From assembly GCA_046346665.1 (NCBI GenBank), contig JAXMHQ010000001.1:134808-198807 (forward strand): a stretch of DNA of 64,000 bases. The letters are read 5' to 3'. Of the stretch, positions 43,987 to 52,891 are shown piece after piece; position 1 is the first letter of the stretch; every line of letters begins with the position of its first letter. The translations under genes and the position numbers were made by a program. Below the pieces are notes generated by a model. The model searched no databases. It was not told the origin of the DNA and saw nothing but the letters and a program-made list of their open reading frames with translations. The DNA is from JAXMHQ01 sp046346665. Lineage in GTDB: Bacteria > Verrucomicrobiota > Verrucomicrobiia > Limisphaerales > JAXMHQ01.

Positions 43987-45294
43987 ATGTCACAGACAGG
44001 GCGGCAGACCATCAACACGAGCAACGTGCTTTCGGTGATCATGGGCGGCGGACAGGGCACGCGGCTGTTCCCGCTCACCAAGGAGCGGTCCAAGCCCGCG
44101 GTGCCGCTGGCGGGCAAATACCGGCTGGTCGACATCCCGATTTCCAACTGCATCAATTCCGGCCTGCGCCGCATCTACCTGCTCACCCAGTTCAATTCCG
44201 CCTCGCTGCACCGCCACATTTCCCAGTCGTACAAGTTCGATCATTTCACCGGCGGTTTCGTGGAGATCCTGGCGGCGGAGCAGACGATGACGGACAATTC
44301 CTGGTACCAGGGCACGGCCGACGCGGTGCGGAAAAACCTGATTCATTTTCTGAACCACGATTTCGATTACCTGCTGATCCTGAGCGGCGACCAATTGTAT
44401 CACATGGATTTCCGGCGGATTATCGCGCAGCACCAGGAGACGGGGGCGGACATCACCGTGGCGACCATCCCCGTGTCGCGGCGCGAATCGGAATCGCTGG
44501 GCATCATGCAAATCGATGCCGAACGGCGGATCACGCGGTTTGTGGAGAAGCCGAAGGACCCGGCGGTGCAGGATTCCCTTCGGCTGACGCCGGACTGGCT
44601 GGAGCGGCTGGGGATTGAGGCGGGCAAGGAGTGTTTCCTGGCGTCGATGGGCATCTACGTGTTCAACCGGGATGTTGTCCGCAAGCTCCTGGACAACAAC
44701 CTGACGGATTTCGGCAAGCACATCATCCCGGGCGCGATCGGGACGCAGCGCGTGTTCTCGTTTGTGTTCCAGGGTTACTGGGAGGATATCGGGACGATCC
44801 GGTCGTTTTTCGAAGCCAACCTCGACGTCACGTCGGAGCTGCCGCGGTTTAATTTCTTCGACATGGGCGCGCCGATCTTCAGCCGGCCGCGGTTCCTGCC
44901 GGGCTCAAAAATCAACAGCGCGCAGGTGGACCACGCGGTGATTTCCGACGGCTGCATCATCAATCATTCGCGCATTTCGCACAGCATCGTGGGCGTGCGC
45001 AGCATCGTGGGCGCCGGGACCGAACTGAACCGCGTCATCCTGCTGGGCTGCGATTATTATGAATCGGCCGAGTCGATCGCCGCCAATGAACAGGCGGGCC
45101 GGCCGCGGATCGGGGTGGGGATGAACACGCGCATTGAAAACGCGATCATCGACAAAAATGCGCGCATCGGGGACAACGTGACCATTTCGCCCGCCGGCAA
45201 GCCCGAACAGGTGGATCACCCGCTGTATTACATCCGCGACGGCATTGTAATCATCCCCAAGAGCGGCGTCGTCCCGCACGGCACGGTCATTTGA
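43987..45294 (+). CDS. glgC: Glucose-1-phosphate adenylyltransferase
   Basis: The 435-residue product makes ADP-glucose for glycogen. It has GGGQGTRLFPLTKERSKPAV, AGKYRLVDIPISNCINSG, the substrate segment WYQGTADAVRKN, SGDQLYHMD and a left-handed beta-helix tail. The start ATG 43987 (MSQTGRQTINTSNV) is the first in the conserved region; upstream residues are repeat sequence. The allosteric site cannot be typed. An array follows 2 bases after the stop. Confidence 0.94.
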   Translation: MSQTGRQTINTSNVLSVIMGGGQGTRLFPLTKERSKPAVPLAGKYRLVDIPISNCINSGLRRIYLLTQFNSASLHRHISQSYKFDHFTGGFVEILAAEQTMTDNSWYQGTADAVRKNLIHFLNHDFDYLLILSGDQLYHMDFRRIIAQHQETGADITVATIPVSRRESESLGIMQIDAERRITRFVEKPKDPAVQDSLRLTPDWLERLGIEAGKECFLASMGIYVFNRDVVRKLLDNNLTDFGKHIIPGAIGTQRVFSFVFQGYWEDIGTIRSFFEANLDVTSELPRFNFFDMGAPIFSRPRFLPGSKINSAQVDHAVISDGCIINHSRISHSIVGVRSIVGAGTELNRVILLGCDYYESAESIAANEQAGRPRIGVGMNTRIENAIIDKNARIGDNVTISPAGKPEQVDHPLYYIRDGIVIIPKSGVVPHGTVI

Positions 45295-45310
45295 CCGCGA
45301 AGTTCTTTTC

Positions 45311-45336
45311 ACCACGAAGGCGCGAAGCGCACGAAG
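45311..45336. repeat. CGAAG-family repeat, left direct repeat of the GxxExxY cassette
   Basis: This 26-base unit (ACCACGAAGGCGCGAAG + CGCACGAAG) matches 45892-45917 at 25 of 26 positions in the same orientation. It lies between the stops of the convergent glgC and GxxExxY genes. Confidence 0.85.
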
Positions 45337-45343
45337 TTCAGAA

Positions 45344-45775
45344 TTACATCTGTTCCGGGCGGGCTTCCGGATTTTTCCGCGTGTGCCCCGTGTCCAGGAT
45401 CAGGCGGGTGATGCCGTCTTTCAGAAGGCTGACATTGAAATTCAGCAAGAGCCCGACCCGAACATTCGCGAGCTTCATATAGGTTAGCAACTGGGCTTTG
45501 TGAATTGGATCAATGTTTGCGACGGATTTAAGCTCCACGATGATACCTCGATCCACCATCAAATCCAGCCGGTAGCCGCAATCGATGGCCATCCCCTTGT
45601 AGCAAACAGGCAATGGCACTTGCGCCTGAAATGGAATTTTTTGCAAAGCGAGTTCGTGCGCGAGGCAGTGTTCGTAAGCGGATTCCAGCAAACCCGGCCC
45701 GAGGGCGCGATGCACTTCTATGGCGCAGCCGATCAACCGGTTCGAGAGTTCTTCAAACTGAATGGTTCCCTGCAT
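45344..45775 (-). CDS. GxxExxY-family protein, PD-(D/E)XK-like
   Basis: The 143-residue product has the family signature ALGPGLLESAYEHCLAHEL and the segment GYRLDLMVDRGIIVELKSV followed by HKAQLLTYMKL. The spacing D...ExK...Q is that of PD-(D/E)XK nucleases, so a nuclease fold is likely, though activity of the family has not been firmly shown. It is flanked on both sides by direct repeats of CGAAG-array sequence 26 bases long, suggesting it sits in a mobile cassette. Stop codon is at 45344 and the ATG is at 45775. Confidence 0.85.
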   Translation of the reverse strand: MQGTIQFEELSNRLIGCAIEVHRALGPGLLESAYEHCLAHELALQKIPFQAQVPLPVCYKGMAIDCGYRLDLMVDRGIIVELKSVANIDPIHKAQLLTYMKLANVRVGLLLNFNVSLLKDGITRLILDTGHTRKNPEARPEQM

Positions 45776-45891
45776 GCTATTCCCTTTCCTTTATGAACCA
45801 CGAGAATTCGAGATTCAACCTTGCATGAGAGAATAAAGCCGCGGGTAGGACAATGGCAGTCCAACCTCACAGAAACAGGGAAGACATTTTT

Positions 45892-45998
45892 ACCACGCAG
45901 GCGCGAAGCGCACGAAGATTTGTTCAGGGATAGCCTAACAAGAAAAACTTCGCGCTCTTCGCGCCTTCGTGGTGAACAAAGTCTTCGCCCTTCGTGGT
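45892..45998. repeat. CGAAG-family array with inverted arms, right flank of the cassette
   Basis: The unit at 45892-45917 repeats the left flank almost perfectly. After a 35-base core, inverted arms follow (CTTCGCGCTCTTCGCGCC and CTTCGCCCTTCGTGGT). It ends 10 bases before the 3' end of the minus-strand CBM48 gene. Confidence 0.85.
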
Positions 45999-46007
45999 CA
46001 GCGCCGG

Positions 46008-46433
46008 CTACTTGGTCTGCGCGTAGAGCATGAAGACGCGCCCGCCGCGGGCGGTTTGGAGCTGGAACTGTTCCTCCTGCGGCCCGTGCGGAATCGCCAG
46101 CCCGTCCGCATTTTTATCCTGCACCGGTTTGCCATCCACCAGGATCATGTAGTGATGGGTGCGGTTCCCGGGGATGTGGTGAAGCGTGACGTGCCAGGCG
46201 TCAACTTCGCTGTCGCGTGTGAGCGGCACTTTCTGCCAGTTGTTGAAGGAGCCGACGATCTCGACCGTGGCCGGCGCCTGGGTTTGTCCGTCGGGCAACC
46301 GCCAGCGGAATACCTTGGAATAAGTCGGGCGCCGGTCGGGGGAGTCCTGGTGTTTCAGCGGCGATCCGGCGAAAGGTTCTGGAACCATCGGCCCGCCCTT
46401 GGAGGATTTCTGACCAAAAAAACTGTTCAGCAT
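46008..46433 (-). CDS. Small CBM48 / AMPK-type glycogen-binding protein
   Basis: The 141-residue product has a single carbohydrate-binding fold of the CBM48/AMPK1 type: VEIVGSFNNWQKVPL, WHVTLHHIPGNRTHHYMILVDGKP. No enzymatic domain is attached. It probably tethers a partner to glycogen; glgC lies 0.7 kb away and class II aldolase is the neighbour. No signal peptide is seen, so it is cytoplasmic. Confidence 0.82.
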   Translation of the reverse strand: MLNSFFGQKSSKGGPMVPEPFAGSPLKHQDSPDRRPTYSKVFRWRLPDGQTQAPATVEIVGSFNNWQKVPLTRDSEVDAWHVTLHHIPGNRTHHYMILVDGKPVQDKNADGLAIPHGPQEEQFQLQTARGGRVFMLYAQTK

Positions 46434-46451
46434 ACGACAAAAAACAATTCC

Positions 46452-46546
46452 GGGAGGGACGAGCTACCGCGAGTCCCATTCCAGGCTGGCGACAAAACCG
46501 CTTCTTCTGTGCATTGTGTTGGGGACTCGCATAGCTCGTCCCTCCC
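46452..46546. repeat. REP-like inverted repeat GGGAGGGACGAGCT
   Basis: Two arms of 25-26 bases (GGGAGGGACGAGCTACCGCG and CGCATAGCTCGTCCCTCCC, each with flanking GAGTCCC) form an imperfect hairpin around a 45-base core. It lies between fba (3' side) and the CBM48 gene start. No second copy was found in the window. Confidence 0.75.
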
Positions 46547-46558
46547 ATATTTACACCA

Positions 46559-46596
46559 TCCGGGAATCCAGTCCAGCGGGAGCTGGAATTCCCGGA
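46559..46596 (-). terminator. Hairpin downstream of fba
   Basis: The stem TCCGGGAAT / ATTCCCGGA with an inner CCAG/CTGG pair lies 39 bases beyond the fba stop on the transcribed strand. There is no strong T-run, so it is a candidate terminator or 3' stabiliser. Confidence 0.55.
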
Positions 46597-46634
46597 TAAA
46601 CGAGGGAGAAATCCGCCGGCGGGGGAGGTTGCGC

Positions 46635-47600
46635 TCAGTCGAAGGCGTGCCCGGCGCAGCACAGGACGTTTCTGACCTTGTGCCGGACGAGTTCCTTGAC
46701 CTTGTTGCGGGCGGGGCCGAGATACTTGCGGGGATCGAATTCCTTGGGATTCTCGAACAGCGCCTTGCGGATGGCGGCCGTCATGGCCAGGCGCAGGTCG
46801 GTGTCGATGTTGACCTTGGTGCAACCGGTGCGGCGCGCGACTTCGATATCCGATTCCGAAACGCCGGCGGTGTCGGTGCCGAGTTTGCCGCCGTACTTGT
46901 TGATTTCCTCCGCGAGATCCTTCGGAACGCTGGAAGCGCCGTGCAGCACGAGCGGGTAATCGCCCAGCCCGGCGTCCATCAGCGCCTTCTTGATCGCCTT
47001 GAGCCGCTCCAGGTCGAGGTGCTGTTCGCCCTTGAATTTATAGGCCCCGTGGGAATTGCCGATGGCGACCGCGAGGGAATCGACGCCGGATTCGCGCACG
47101 AATCGGACGGCTTCCTCGGGGTGGGTGTAATGGCCGGTGGTGGAGTAATTGCCGCCCTCCTCGCCTTCGTCGAACTGCGCGCCGACGAGGTGGCCGAGTT
47201 CGCCTTCCACAACGCAATTGTGCTTGTGGGCGTATTCCACGACGCGCTTGCAGATCTCCACGTTCTTGTCGAACGGCTCGTGGCTCGCGTCGATCATCAC
47301 GCTGGTGAACCCCTCATCGATGCAATCCTTGCACAGCTCGAACGAGTCGCCATGGTCCAGGTGGACGGCGATCGGGATGTTCGAGAGGCTGACGGCGGCT
47401 TCGATCAGTTTCTTCAGGTAAACCGGGTTGGCATACTGCCGGGCGCCCTTGGAAATCTGGAGCATGACCGGCGCTTTTTCCTCCTCGCAGGCCTCAACGA
47501 TGGCCTGGAGCAGCTCCATGTTGTTGACGTTGAAAGCTCCCAGCGCGTATTTTCCCTTGAGCGCCTTGGCAAACAATTCCCGCGTATGTGTCAATGGCAT
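46635..47600 (-). CDS. fba: Class II fructose-bisphosphate aldolase
   Basis: The 321-residue product cleaves fructose-1,6-bisphosphate in glycolysis using zinc. It has HLDHGDSFELCKDCIDEGFTSVMIDASHEPFDKN (in two parts), EGELGHLVGAQFDEGE, AIGNSHGAYKF with a zinc histidine, LVLHGASSVP and the C-terminal KVNIDTDLRLAMTAAIRK. The start ATG 47600 begins MPLTHTRELFAKA, as in the family; upstream residues look non-coding. It is followed by repeat hairpins. Confidence 0.93.
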   Translation of the reverse strand: MPLTHTRELFAKALKGKYALGAFNVNNMELLQAIVEACEEEKAPVMLQISKGARQYANPVYLKKLIEAAVSLSNIPIAVHLDHGDSFELCKDCIDEGFTSVMIDASHEPFDKNVEICKRVVEYAHKHNCVVEGELGHLVGAQFDEGEEGGNYSTTGHYTHPEEAVRFVRESGVDSLAVAIGNSHGAYKFKGEQHLDLERLKAIKKALMDAGLGDYPLVLHGASSVPKDLAEEINKYGGKLGTDTAGVSESDIEVARRTGCTKVNIDTDLRLAMTAAIRKALFENPKEFDPRKYLGPARNKVKELVRHKVRNVLCCAGHAFD

Positions 47601-47717
47601 AAAGTGTCGTTCTGTTTCACGCGCCGCACGGGCGCATATCCGGAACATTTTAGGCGGACCCGGTCAAAAGGAAACAAAAAACACAGGACTCACCTCGAAG
47701 CAGGGAAGGATTTATCA

Positions 47718-47963
47718 ACCACGAAGACACGAAGAACACGAAGGTTTTGGGGGGGCAGATTGTTTCGATGTTGGGACCGGATGAGGCCGGCCCTCCAATC
47801 GATCCGCTATCGACGATGCAAAGTGAAATGCCTGGAAAAGACCAATCGCGGAAATCAGCCGCAGACTCAGCAAGCGCGCAAAATTCGATGTGCACGGAAT
47901 GAACGAGCAGCCTGGTCCGGCTTTCCCCCGAAAAAGACTTCGCGTTCTCCGCGTCTTCGTGGT
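47718..47963. repeat. Large inverted CGAAG-family array
   Basis: Left arm (47718-47744, ACCACGAAGACACGAAG type) and right arm (near 47930-47963, CTTCGCGTTCTCCGCGTC + CTTCGTGGT) are inverted around a core of about 190 bases. It lies between the fba start and the 3' end of the regulator gene (20 bases away). Confidence 0.8.
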
Positions 47964-47982
47964 GAAAAATTTCCCTCCCCGT

Positions 47983-49452
<1,470 letters not shown>

Positions 49453-49528
49453 CGGCCGACATTAACGGAATTTCTTCCCGGCGGGCAAGCTTTTCAACCG
49501 CGCGACGCAACAACACGAACCGGCTCTC

Positions 49529-49674
49529 ACCACGAAGACACGAAGGACGCGAAGAAATCTCTTTTGAGGGAAGTGCTGCTCCCGATTTTGCTTTTGCGCG
49601 GCTGCCGGATTTCCGACGCCGCGCCCGATCTCGCGAAGGCGGCCATTCCGCACTCCGCGTTCCGCATTCCGCAT
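49529..49674. repeat. Composite solo arms: CGAAG and GCGGAAT families
   Basis: One CGAAG-type arm (49529-49555) and one TCCGCAT-type arm (49645-49674) lie about 90 bases apart. The second arm ends exactly at the 3' end (stop TAA) of the minus-strand pilC gene. Neither has its inverted partner next to it, so this may be two broken elements. Confidence 0.7.
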
Positions 49675-50886
49675 TTAGCGCGCCTGGTTGATGATGTCCG
49701 CCATTTTAAAGATGGGCAGGAACATACAGATCACCATGCCGCCGATGACGATGCCGAGGCCGACGATCAGGATGGGCTCGATCAGCGAGGTCAGGCCGGA
49801 CAGGGTGGTTTCGATTTCCTCGTCCAGGAAGTCGGAGATGCGTTCCAGCATGTTGTCGATCTTGCCGGTTTGTTCGCCGGCCGTGATCATGCGGATGATC
49901 ATGCTGGGGAAAATGGGATGCTTGCTGAGCGCGGTGGAAATGCTTTCGCCGCGTTCGATGTCGGCGGAGGCGTCCTTGATGGCCTTCTCCATCACCACGT
50001 TGCCGACAGTCTGGGAAACGATCTGCAGCACTTCGAGGATCGGCACGCCGGAGCGGATCAGCGACGCCAGGGTGCGGGTGAATCGTGCAAGGCAGATCTT
50101 GTGGGCAATCATGCCGAAGATCGGGAGCTTGATGCGGCGCGAATCCCAGAACCAGCGGCCGGGCTTGGTCTTGATGAAGGCGAACCAGCCGTAAACGATG
50201 CCGGCGCCGGCGAGAACAAACAGGAGGATGAAGCGCTTGACGATTTCGCTCAGGTCGATGAGGAACTGGGTCGGACCGGGCAGCTTGGCGCCGAATCCCT
50301 GGTAAATTTCACCGAACACCGGCACGACCTTGATGAGCAGGAACGTGGTGATCAGGATAGCCACGATGGTGACGACCGTGGGATACATCATCGCCGATTT
50401 GACCTTCTTGCGCAGGCGCGCAGCGTTTTCGAGGTAAATGGCCAGGCGCGCCATGATTTCGGCGAGCAAACCGCCCTTTTCACCGGCGGACACCATGGAA
50501 TAATACAGGCGGTCGAAAACCTTCGGATGCTTCTGCAGCGCCTCGGAAAAGCTGTCGCCGGCTTCCACGCGGGCGCAAATGTCGCGAATGACATCGCGCA
50601 TCGCCTTGTTCGTGGTCTGTTCGGCGAGCGCCTGGAGCGACTGAACCATCGCAAGACCGGCGTCGATCATCGTGGCGAGTTGCCGGGTGAAAATGACCTG
50701 GTCGGCAAGGCTGACCCTGCCGCCGCTGGTGCGTCCTTTCTTGCCGACCTTTTCCTGGATGGAAACCACCAGGAGATTGCGGTTGAGCAGCGCCGTGATG
50801 GCCGCCTGCTCGGTGGCCGCTTCGACGGAGCTGCGGATCTCTCGGCCGGAGGCCGTCTCCCGCGCAATATACAAGTATGAAGGCAT
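49675..50886 (-). CDS. pilC: Type II secretion/type IV pilus inner-membrane protein PilC/GspF
   Basis: The 403-residue product has two GspF domains (residues about 65-190 and 270-395), each with three helices; VFTRQLATMIDAGL reads FTRQLATMIDAGLAMVQSL and FTRTLASLIRSGVPILEVL here. The N-terminal part (PSYLYIARETASGREIRSS) is the usual adaptor. It forms the inner-membrane platform of a pilus or type II secretion machine. Other pilus genes are not in the window. The adjacent NtrC-type gene is a possible PilR partner. Confidence 0.92.
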   Translation of the reverse strand: MPSYLYIARETASGREIRSSVEAATEQAAITALLNRNLLVVSIQEKVGKKGRTSGGRVSLADQVIFTRQLATMIDAGLAMVQSLQALAEQTTNKAMRDVIRDICARVEAGDSFSEALQKHPKVFDRLYYSMVSAGEKGGLLAEIMARLAIYLENAARLRKKVKSAMMYPTVVTIVAILITTFLLIKVVPVFGEIYQGFGAKLPGPTQFLIDLSEIVKRFILLFVLAGAGIVYGWFAFIKTKPGRWFWDSRRIKLPIFGMIAHKICLARFTRTLASLIRSGVPILEVLQIVSQTVGNVVMEKAIKDASADIERGESISTALSKHPIFPSMIIRMITAGEQTGKIDNMLERISDFLDEEIETTLSGLTSLIEPILIVGLGIVIGGMVICMFLPIFKMADIINQAR

Positions 50887-51196
50887 AGCTTATCGAAACG
50901 GCCTCCCGCAGGTTCGCAACCTGGTTGTTCAGTTCAGGACGGCTCGTTCGCGGCATGTTGAGCAGGGTTTATTCCACTCATTCACAAAACCTCATCCAAG
51001 CTCCCGCCACGGCGCGTTTTGCGGTTTTTCAGTGGCGCTCCCGGCTGCTTCTGCCCCAAGCCCGGACAGTTCTGTACCGGTCCGCGGGAAGAATCTTGTT
51101 GTCAAAGCCCCCGGTTTGGCTTTGAATCGGATCCATCAACCGGGGCCGGCCCGCCCGGCGGGTAACTGTTCAGGAACCGGGACGGATCCAGCCCCT

Positions 51197-51211
51197 TGGC
51201 GCAGAAGATGC
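51197..51211 (+). promoter_or_regulatory. Candidate sigma-54 promoter of porin 1
   Basis: TGGCGCAGAAGATGC has the GG-N10-GC spacing and matches TGGCAC-N5-TTGC at 8 of 10 fixed positions. It lies 32 bases before the start codon. The 340-base gap upstream (50887-51227) shows no gene. Confidence 0.45.
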
Positions 51212-51242
51212 CCATTATAAGTTTATTATGTCGGAGGAACGC

Positions 51243-52505
51243 ATGAGAGTGAACAAATGGACGCTGGGCCTCGCCGCCGCGGGCGTCGTCAGCCTGGGAT
51301 CCGCGGTCCAGGCCGAGGAAACTTCAAACACCGTCCTCACCGGCCTGTCCTCAACCACCTTGAGCGGCTACGTCGATACGTCCGCCATGTGGAACTTCGG
51401 CACCGGCAACGCCAACCCCGTCCCGGTCCGGTTCAACCAGGGCAAACAGGACGGATTCAACCTCAACGTCGTCCAGCTCTCCCTCGCCCGGCCCCTGTCC
51501 GAAAATAACTGGGCCGCCGGATACCGCGTCGACCTCTGGATGGGACCCGACGCCGCCCAGCTCGACACTGCCAGTCTCCAGTCCGGTTTCACCCAGGGCG
51601 ATTTAGCCATCCGCCAGGCCTACGTCGCCCTCCGCACCCCCCTCGGCAACGACATCGAATGGAAGATCGGCGTTTTTGACAGCATCATCGGCTACGAATC
51701 CGTCGCCTCCCCGAGCGATCCCAATTACACCCGCTCCTACGGCAACACCCTCGAACCCACCTCGAACACGGGCCTGCTGGCGTCCTACCGCTTCTGCGAG
51801 GAATTCAACATCTCCGCCGGCATCGCCAATACCGTCGGACCTAACATCAACCAGCGCGCATTCAACACCCCCGGCGTCCCGCCGCTCACCAATCCCCAGG
51901 CCGAGTCCTTCAAGACTTACATGGGATCGTTCACGGTGGTCGCCCCCGACAGCCTCGGATTCCTGGCGGGATCCAGCCTCTACGGCGGCATCGTGAATGG
52001 ATTCAATGACGCGGTGAACGAAACCGCGTATCAGAACAACAGCACCAGCTATTACCTCGGCGCCACCTTCGTCACCCCCGTCAACGGGCTCCGCTTCGGC
52101 ACCGCCTTCGACTGGCTCCATATCCATAACTGGTCCGAAGTCCTCGCCTCCGCCCCCGTCCCGCTTTTCGGCGGCGACGGCAATAGCTGGTCCCTGGGAC
52201 TCTACGGCTCCCTGCAGGCTACGGAAGCCTTCAGCATCCATCTCCGCGGCGAATACGTGAACGACAACGCCGGATTCTTCTTCGGCCCCTTCGGCGAAGA
52301 CCAGACCGGCAACGTCGTGGAACGCGCCCAGGTGTTCGAAGTGACCACCACCGCCCAATACGATCTCTGGAAAAACGTGATCAGCCGCGCGGAATTCCGC
52401 TGGGATCACATCGAACACGGCAACGCCTTCGGCGGCACCATCCCCGGCTCCCCCATCTACGCCAACGCCTACATGCTGGCCGCAAATATCATCTACCAGT
52501 TCTGA
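51243..52505 (+). CDS. OmpL-like outer-membrane beta-barrel porin 1 (bbp2)
   Basis: The 420-residue product has a signal peptide ending near VQAEE. A barrel of alternating hydrophobic strands follows, starting LSGYVDTSAMWNFGTGN and ending with an aromatic C-terminal Phe (NIIYQF), as outer-membrane proteins do. It belongs to the putative beta-barrel porin-2 (bbp2) type. ATG 51243 is chosen because GGAGG (51234-51238) precedes it at the right distance. It shares family-wide words with porin 2 (LWKNVISRAEFRWDH, TTLSGYVDTSA), so they are paralogs. Substrate unknown; proximity to urt suggests small amides or ions. Confidence 0.85.
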   Translation: MRVNKWTLGLAAAGVVSLGSAVQAEETSNTVLTGLSSTTLSGYVDTSAMWNFGTGNANPVPVRFNQGKQDGFNLNVVQLSLARPLSENNWAAGYRVDLWMGPDAAQLDTASLQSGFTQGDLAIRQAYVALRTPLGNDIEWKIGVFDSIIGYESVASPSDPNYTRSYGNTLEPTSNTGLLASYRFCEEFNISAGIANTVGPNINQRAFNTPGVPPLTNPQAESFKTYMGSFTVVAPDSLGFLAGSSLYGGIVNGFNDAVNETAYQNNSTSYYLGATFVTPVNGLRFGTAFDWLHIHNWSEVLASAPVPLFGGDGNSWSLGLYGSLQATEAFSIHLRGEYVNDNAGFFFGPFGEDQTGNVVERAQVFEVTTTAQYDLWKNVISRAEFRWDHIEHGNAFGGTIPGSPIYANAYMLAANIIYQF

Positions 52506-52784
52506 GGAATGCGGAATGCGGAGTGCGGAGTGCGGAATCCTGGCGGAATGCGGGGTTCACGGATATAACCATCCTTTGATCCATTGATGCCGCTCCATTA
52601 TAGCGGTTTAACATAAACCGTAGCCGCAGGTAGGGACGCCGCGCTGCGGCGTCCGCGGTCGGCGCAGCGCGCCGACCCTACCTTTTGCGGCTACGACATT
52701 TCTTGAGCCGCTCTAAGGACAAGAACGAGCAGGGCTCCCCTGTTGCGCCGCCAGGATTCCGCACTCCGCACTCCGCACTCCGCG
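52506..52784. repeat. GCGGAGT-family inverted arms enclosing the 91-bp repeat
   Basis: The left arm (TGCGGAATGCGGAGTGCGG..., 52506-52549) starts right after the porin 1 stop and the right arm (CACTCCGCACTCC..., 52749-52784) is its inverse, including CCGCCAGGATTCCGC. The unit period is 7 bases. Between them lies copy 2 of the 91-bp repeat. Confidence 0.88.
52625..52715. repeat. 91-bp perfect dispersed repeat, copy 2
   Basis: Identical to 31014-31104. In this copy the outer stem extends further (GTAGCCGCA...TGCGGCTAC), so the three-way hairpin is longer. It sits between the two convergent porin genes. Confidence 0.92.
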
Positions 52785-52796
52785 TTTAAAATGGCG

Positions 52797-52840
52797 GGGC
52801 GGGCGGCGTCTGAATGGACAAACAGACGCGCCCGCCCGCG
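52797..52840. terminator. Hairpin between convergent porins
   Basis: GGCGGCGTCTG...CAGACGCGCCCGCC (a GC-rich stem with one bulge and a 10-base loop) lies past the end of porin 2 on the minus strand. Confidence 0.65.
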
Positions 52841-52855
52841 GGATCACCGGAGATA

Positions 52856-52879
52856 CTGGCGATCAAATTCGATCGCCAG
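52856..52879 (-). terminator. Hairpin just downstream of porin 2
   Basis: A perfect 9-bp stem CTGGCGATC / GATCGCCAG with a 6-base loop begins 13 bases after the porin 2 stop on the minus strand. It has no T-run. Confidence 0.65.
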
Positions 52880-52891
52880 CTCCCGGGTGGT

